From Brevinematales bacterium (GTDB lineage Bacteria; Spirochaetota; Brevinematia; Brevinematales; GWF1-51-8), in NCBI GenBank assembly GCA_020059465.1, contig JAGVBZ010000025.1:66913-130912 (forward strand): 64,000 bases of DNA, read 5' to 3'. Below are positions 59,737 through 64,000 of this stretch, in pieces. The translations under genes and the position numbers were made by a program. Within the stretch, counting starts at the first letter, position 1; the number at the start of each line of letters is the position of its first letter. The notes beneath the pieces were generated by a model that did not search any database, had not been told where the DNA came from, and worked only from the letters and a program-made list of their open reading frames with translations.

Positions 59737-61563
59737 CTACATTCCGCCCAGCTTTTTCAGCGCTTCGAGCTTCGATTCGGCACGGTTCTTATAATCCAGC
59801 GCCACACTGTTATTCTTGTCCACCAGCAGAACTTTGTTAAATTCGGCAATCGCCTTGTCGTACTTCTTATCGTTGTAGTAAACAATTCCTCTGTCAAGGT
59901 TGGCTTTTATTTCCGAACGGAGACTGTCCATGATCTTCTCCTGGAGTTCCAGCGCGTCGGAATTGTTTTTATTGTAATTCAGCACCTTATTGACCGCGTA
60001 AAGCGCTCCGGAAAGGTTTCCCTGTTTGTACAATGCATTGGCCTTCTTTAGGTTTTCCCCGGTCTGGTACAAAGAATTAGCCGCATTTTTAAGCTCCTTC
60101 GCTTCCTGATAGTCTGGGTACGAGGCAAGCGCTTTATTCAGATAGTCGATACATCCTTTGTAGTTTTTACCCTTGTAAAAATCGTAGGCTTTGTCATAAT
60201 ATACCTTGGCTTTATCACGAAGCAGATTATCAATGTCCTTGATTTTCCCGTCGATCGACTTATCGTACGGTTTGGCGACATAAATATCCTGATAATCTTT
60301 TTTCGCAGCAATCAGGTTGCCCTTATTGAAATTCTTCTCCGCCGACTCGGTTTTGGAAACTATATACTGGCTAACCGTTTTATTGGTGGAAAGATCCTTC
60401 ACCCGTGCGTCTATGTCGGCGGTATTCTCAATAAGCGACGCCTGATAATAGTAATTCAATGCCTTTATATAGTCCTTATTTTTTTCTGCATACTCGGCTT
60501 TTTTAATAAATTTGGTCAGATACCCGTCTAAAATATCTTCGACTACATTCCGCTGATAATCGGCCTGCTCGTTTTCGGGATCGTAGAACAGTGCGAGTTT
60601 GAATTTCGCCAGCGACGCTTTATAACTGAAATATGCCGAGTCGTCGTTGTTTTTATCGTACGCCAACGCCTCTTTATATAATCCCATACCGTCGTCATAG
60701 ACTTCCTCAGCAATATCCTTTTTTGAACTCTCGAAAAAGCCGGTGACCGAGACATTATAGTCGTTCCGGTTGGCGGAGTATCCCGCGTCGAGACTGAAAT
60801 CGATCCCGTTGAAACTCAGCCCGATCTTGAAATCGTCCCGTTCCCAATTGACATCGTACGCGAAACGCAGGGTGATCCATTCGACCGGCTTCGGGTTAAA
60901 CTCGAAACCGAGGGTGAAGAAATCCGACGTACTGATAAGATTCTTCTCGAAGAATATTTTTGTCCAGATTTCCTTTATATTATATGCAAGCCCCAGACGG
61001 AGATTCATTTCTTCGTCTAAATCATCCCCGGTATGTTTGCCGATATTCTGCAGAACCGTACTGATATGAAGCCTGTTTGCTATCCATGATCCCCCGAAAA
61101 AAGCACCCCATGTCGAATTCGGATATACAATCAGTCCGATATCGAAGAGGATGTTATAGTCCATCCCAAAAACGGAGGGCGCTGTTGTGCGGAAATTTAA
61201 CCCGACCGCAAGCGATTCGAGAATTTCTTTCCCCCATCCCAGCATAAATCCCTGTTTAGCAGTACCCATCGCAGTGGTCAGTTGAAATATACCGAAACCT
61301 ATCCCCCCGATATACGGTAATGTTCCTGAGATGCCGGCAAAATTCAGGTCAAGCGTGTGGCTTGAAGAAACAAGGAAACTGATACGGTCGAGACGCGATA
61401 ACCCTGCCGGGTTGATAAAAAGCGATCTGCAGTCGCCCGCCAATCCGGACGAGTTGACAACAAACCCGTTTGGAATGATCAGGGCCTGCTGTAACTCATT
61501 CTTCGCGTACACCGCGGCTGCAGCTGTCAATAGAAGTAAAAGACCTATTATCTTTCCTTTCAT
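59737..61563 (-). CDS. UPF0164/FadL-like outer-membrane protein with C-terminal TPR repeats
   Basis: 608-residue protein. A signal peptide ([18 protein letters not shown]) leads to a barrel-like part of about 280 residues with [21 protein letters not shown], the motif shared by UPF0164 and FadL-type proteins of spirochaetes. The second half (about 290-600) is helical with repeated TPR-type units (for example [33 protein letters not shown] and [28 protein letters not shown]). The TPR half should lie in the periplasm and could scaffold partner proteins. An upstream frame to 61620 adds only a hydrophobic run; 61563 has GGGGAGG. Confidence 0.8.
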   Translation of the reverse strand: MKGKIIGLLLLLTAAAAVYAKNELQQALIIPNGFVVNSSGLAGDCRSLFINPAGLSRLDRISFLVSSSHTLDLNFAGISGTLPYIGGIGFGIFQLTTAMGTAKQGFMLGWGKEILESLAVGLNFRTTAPSVFGMDYNILFDIGLIVYPNSTWGAFFGGSWIANRLHISTVLQNIGKHTGDDLDEEMNLRLGLAYNIKEIWTKIFFEKNLISTSDFFTLGFEFNPKPVEWITLRFAYDVNWERDDFKIGLSFNGIDFSLDAGYSANRNDYNVSVTGFFESSKKDIAEEVYDDGMGLYKEALAYDKNNDDSAYFSYKASLAKFKLALFYDPENEQADYQRNVVEDILDGYLTKFIKKAEYAEKNKDYIKALNYYYQASLIENTADIDARVKDLSTNKTVSQYIVSKTESAEKNFNKGNLIAAKKDYQDIYVAKPYDKSIDGKIKDIDNLLRDKAKVYYDKAYDFYKGKNYKGCIDYLNKALASYPDYQEAKELKNAANSLYQTGENLKKANALYKQGNLSGALYAVNKVLNYNKNNSDALELQEKIMDSLRSEIKANLDRGIVYYNDKKYDKAIAEFNKVLLVDKNNSVALDYKNRAESKLEALKKLGGM

Positions 61564-61587
61564 AGCATTCCTCCCCGCGTTTTTTAT

Positions 61588-61616
61588 ATTATATCCGAAC
61601 CATGAAAAAAAAACAA
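61588..61616 (-). promoter_or_regulatory. Predicted sigma-70 promoter of the UPF0164-pdxJ unit
   Basis: On the minus strand TTGTTT (61611-61616) and TATAAT (61588-61593) are 17 bases apart, 24 bases before the ATG at 61563. Confidence 0.55.
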
Positions 61617-61654
61617 GCATGATGAACGGAACTGTCCTGCGGCGCGGACATAAG

Positions 61655-61683
61655 TTGAGAGAATTTAAGAATACCCTTATAAT
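61655..61683 (+). promoter_or_regulatory. Predicted sigma-70 promoter of the glycosyltransferase gene
   Basis: TTGAGA (61655-61660) and TATAAT (61678-61683) are 17 bases apart, about 38 bases before the ATG at 61722. Confidence 0.65.
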
Positions 61684-61721
61684 ATGCTCACCTGTGAAAT
61701 AAATACTGTTTTGGATATCAG

Positions 61722-62936
61722 ATGAATATTTTAAGCATATCTCCTTTTCCTGTTTATCCTCCGAAGGACGGCGGGTCGATCGGAATCTATTACCGTCTTA
61801 AAATGCTCCGCGGCCTTGGTCATAAAGTGTACAGCTTTTTTCCATGCATGATCGGGTCGTTCGGGGATAACGATGCGGTCATCGAGATAAAAGCTGAGGG
61901 TCTCGACGGGGCGTTCGGTTTCCGGGATAAAAAATTCCTGAAAAAAACACTTCATCCCAGCCTTCCCTTCTATTGCGGGCGCAACTGTTTTAATAAGGAA
62001 GAACTTGATAATTTGACCGGGTTTATTTCCGATAAGAAAATCGATTTTATTTTTATCGAGAGCACGTTTACCGGGGAAGTGTATTATTCGATTAAAAAAC
62101 TGCTCCATGAGAAAAATATCGCGCATGTCTTTTTCTCGCACAATATCGATTACCGTGATTTTTTCAACCTCTTCAAAGACACCCCGAAATTTTTTTGGAA
62201 AATGTACTATCTTTGGGAGGCATTCAAACTTTACCGTTACGAGAGGCGTCTTTATAAGGAATTCCGTCTGATCTACAGTGTGTCCTACGACGAAACCCCG
62301 GCGATAAAAAAAATTGTCCCGGATACCGAGGTTATATGGGTGCCCCCGATAATTCCATACAAAGACACCACCCTCTCCGCTCCGCAGAAGGAAATCCTCG
62401 AAACACTGAACAAATCCTCCGCAGGGAAAAAAGTGATCCTATTTACGGGGATTATGGATAAGTCGTCGAATATCCGCGCCGCGAGATGGTTCGCGTTACA
62501 AGTAATGCCGCATCTCCTGAAAAGCCTGCCCGAGGCCGAATTCTGGATAGTCGGGAAAAATCCCGGCGATCAGGTACTTTCGCTTCAGAGGGGTCATGTG
62601 AAGGTTTATGCCAATGTGCCCGAGATCAATCCATATTTTCATCGCGCCGATCTGGTAGTGGTGCCTATTTTCAACAATGCCGGGGTAAAGATAAAACTGA
62701 TCGAGGCATTGCATTTCGGAAAACCCGTGGTTTCCACGTCGCCGGGACTGTACGGATCAGGTCTGCACGATATCGTGCCAAAGGCCGATACCCCGCATGA
62801 TTTCGCAGATTCCTGCATGAAGGTGCTGACAGGGGTAACCGATATAAAATCCATGTTCGCGGGTTTTGAGGAAATCTATGACAACCGGAAGATTATCGAT
62901 GCTATGAATAAAAAAATATCGGGGTTGAAAAAATAA
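61722..62936 (+). CDS. Family 4-like glycosyltransferase
   Basis: 404-residue GT-B glycosyltransferase. The N-terminal MNILSISPFPVYPPKDGGSIGIYYRLKMLRGLGHKVYSF is typical of family 4 acceptor domains. The C-terminal half carries ILFTGIMDKSSNIRAARWF, FWIVGKNPGD, HRADLVVVPIFNNAGVKIKLIEALHFGKPVVSTSPGL, where the glutamate of the EX7E-type motif lies. It probably adds a sugar to a surface glycan or lipid on the cytoplasmic face. The window ends among other glycosyltransferases, so this is likely part of a polysaccharide cluster. Donor and acceptor are unknown. Confidence 0.88.
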   Translation: MNILSISPFPVYPPKDGGSIGIYYRLKMLRGLGHKVYSFFPCMIGSFGDNDAVIEIKAEGLDGAFGFRDKKFLKKTLHPSLPFYCGRNCFNKEELDNLTGFISDKKIDFIFIESTFTGEVYYSIKKLLHEKNIAHVFFSHNIDYRDFFNLFKDTPKFFWKMYYLWEAFKLYRYERRLYKEFRLIYSVSYDETPAIKKIVPDTEVIWVPPIIPYKDTTLSAPQKEILETLNKSSAGKKVILFTGIMDKSSNIRAARWFALQVMPHLLKSLPEAEFWIVGKNPGDQVLSLQRGHVKVYANVPEINPYFHRADLVVVPIFNNAGVKIKLIEALHFGKPVVSTSPGLYGSGLHDIVPKADTPHDFADSCMKVLTGVTDIKSMFAGFEEIYDNRKIIDAMNKKISGLKK

Positions 62937-62952
62937 ACCGTCCGATGAGAAG

Positions 62953-63900
62953 TTATCCGAAAAGAATTCCCAATAAATTCATCCAGTTGCGGATATTCAG
63001 GAATTTCCTGTACTTCCACGCGATACCCGCAGTCCCGAGATGGGAAAAATGCTCTATGTAGTTTTTATAATACCTGATCGCGTCGTTATAAACTTTTTTC
63101 TCATCGCCGGTCAGTGCGAGATTGTCCCGAACCACCGGAAGGCGGGTGCATTGAACCGCAGCATACCGGTAGTTAAACGTGGTCTTTCTATCCTGAAATA
63201 AGCGCGAGAATTTTCTGCCGATTTTCCGGAAAATATTATCATCCGGCCTATTCCCCGCTCCCAAGGTATTCGCGCCGTGCTGACGGTATCTAACAAGAGG
63301 CTCCGGTACGAATACGATCCCGTGCTCGTATGCGGCGCGAACGGCAAACCACCAATCGTGGGCCTTCTCCCCTACCGGGACAGGAAGAGCGCTCGCTAAT
63401 AAATCTTTTCTGAATAGCGATGTGCATCCCGTGACAAAATTCCCCCATACCAGATAGGTACGGAGTTCTCCGTCTGAGGGAACCGCGCGTTTCATGAACG
63501 CGAACATCGATTCCGCTATCGTTTGACCTTCGGCGTCGATCAATTCGGCATCGGAGCAAATCAAGGATTTTTCTCCGATCGACTGAATCAGACGGGAAAT
63601 TTTGCCGGGGAGCCAGATATCGTCCTGATCGGCAAGCGCGATATAATCTCCCGAACATTTTTTTATCGCCTCGGAAAAATTCCCTATAAAACCCAGGTTC
63701 CGCGAGTTCACAGAATACTTTATTTGATGCCGCCGGGCATATTCTTTTAATATATCTTCGGTGCCGTCGGTGGATGCGTCATCGTTTACGACAATTTCAA
63801 TAGGCGAGTAATTCTGCGCCAGAATTGAATCTATCTGTTCTCTCAGGTATTTCTCTCCGTTATAGGTCGCCATTGCGACCGATACCAAGGGATTAGCCAT
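62953..63900 (-). CDS. Family 2 glycosyltransferase
   Basis: 315-residue GT-A glycosyltransferase. NPLVSVAMATYNGEKYLREQIDSILAQNYSPIEIVVNDDASTDGT is the classical family 2 start, followed by the metal-binding ADQDD near 90 and DWWFAVRAAYEHGIVFVPEPLVRYRQHG, typical of rhamnosyltransferase-type members. GAGAGGAG precedes the ATG, and a partial gene on the same strand ends 11 bases upstream. With the rfb genes in the window, rhamnose is a possible donor, but this is inference. Confidence 0.9.
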   Translation of the reverse strand: MANPLVSVAMATYNGEKYLREQIDSILAQNYSPIEIVVNDDASTDGTEDILKEYARRHQIKYSVNSRNLGFIGNFSEAIKKCSGDYIALADQDDIWLPGKISRLIQSIGEKSLICSDAELIDAEGQTIAESMFAFMKRAVPSDGELRTYLVWGNFVTGCTSLFRKDLLASALPVPVGEKAHDWWFAVRAAYEHGIVFVPEPLVRYRQHGANTLGAGNRPDDNIFRKIGRKFSRLFQDRKTTFNYRYAAVQCTRLPVVRDNLALTGDEKKVYNDAIRYYKNYIEHFSHLGTAGIAWKYRKFLNIRNWMNLLGILFG

Positions 63901-63911
63901 AATCTCCTCTC

Positions 63912-64000
63912 TTAAATTTTTCCAAAACGCCCCTTTTTATAATCCCTGTACCCCCGCCATACCATTTTCAGCTTTTTCATTTTATCTTTTTCGAATAAAA
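63912..64000 (-). CDS. C-terminal end of a gene running in from the right edge
   Basis: A frame open from the window edge (63998) to a TAA at 63912-63914 encodes about 28 residues ending KKLKMVWRGYRDYKKGRFGKI. The ending is basic and tryptophan/tyrosine-containing, as in the tails of many glycosyltransferases. The GAGAGGAG just after the stop serves the next gene at 63900, so the two are probably in one operon. Too little is visible to name the product. Confidence 0.5.
   Translation of the reverse strand, partial: LFEKDKMKKLKMVWRGYRDYKKGRFGKI

Overview
The window reads as chromosomal DNA of a Gram-negative (diderm) bacterium. The best guess is a member of the Spirochaetota or a close relative, but no rRNA gene is present to prove it. 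Support for an outer membrane comes from a lipoprotein-sorting ABC pair (LolD and a LolC/E permease), a UPF0164-like outer-membrane protein of a type common in spirochaetes, and a FlgH-like protein. SpoVG together with the order ispE-spoVG-prs-rplY-pth-tilS-hpt-ftsH resembles the Bacillus arrangement and is also compatible with spirochaetes. Most genes have GC-rich third positions. A minority are clearly AT-rich and sit beside dispersed palindromic repeats. Several promoters are visible as near-consensus sigma-70 boxes.

Layout. 1-1849: a zinc/manganese ABC importer (end of znuA, then znuC and znuB). 1894-5933: a class II aldolase, a 7TM receptor fused to a SpoIIE-type phosphatase, an unknown membrane protein and a thioredoxin-type arsenate reductase. 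5934-9686: four consecutive paralogous membrane proteins of unknown family. 9824-11837: a DmeF-like CDF metal exporter and GalT. 11940-13415: a small islet in which repeats separate an AT-rich membrane protein from a GIY-YIG nuclease. 13428-18609: a GAF-GGDEF protein, Dxs, a FlgH-like protein, MoxR and a DUF1844 protein. 18825-27154: a long housekeeping run on the minus strand (ftsH, hpt, tilS, pth, rplY, prs, tRNA-Gln, spoVG, ispE, ilvE), followed by a repeat cluster. 27470-36593: the Lol pair, a tail-anchored unknown protein, glycogen synthase, GlnE, a PHP phosphoesterase and a metallophosphoesterase. 36682-42592: a three-gene signalling operon (hybrid kinase, REC-HD-GYP, REC-SpoIIE phosphatase). 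42570-47693: ispD, secG, and a xylose-type ABC pair with a coupled SpoIIE phosphatase but no permease. 47821-48291: a palindrome-bounded element without a convincing gene. 48464-50779: rfbA, rfbC and rfbD. 50844-54052: a second accessory islet with an AbiTii-like gene, a small membrane partner, a second GIY-YIG gene, several repeats and an AT-rich secreted protein. 54170-64000: DnaE, a GNAT acetyltransferase, a Nudix hydrolase, PdxJ, a UPF0164/TPR outer-membrane protein and glycosyltransferases.

How the genes work together. Three of the MEP isoprenoid genes (dxs, ispD, ispE) are present at separate sites. Signalling is prominent: three SpoIIE-type phosphatases, one diguanylate cyclase, one HD-GYP phosphodiesterase and one five-PAS hybrid kinase. 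The most novel material is the two repeat-rich islets. They share one layout (repeat, AT-rich cargo, repeat, GIY-YIG gene, repeat). The second holds an AbiTii/small-membrane-protein pair in which the C-terminus of one protein and the N-terminus of the other share a glycine/asparagine-rich motif, which suggests an abortive-infection module with motif-templated signalling.
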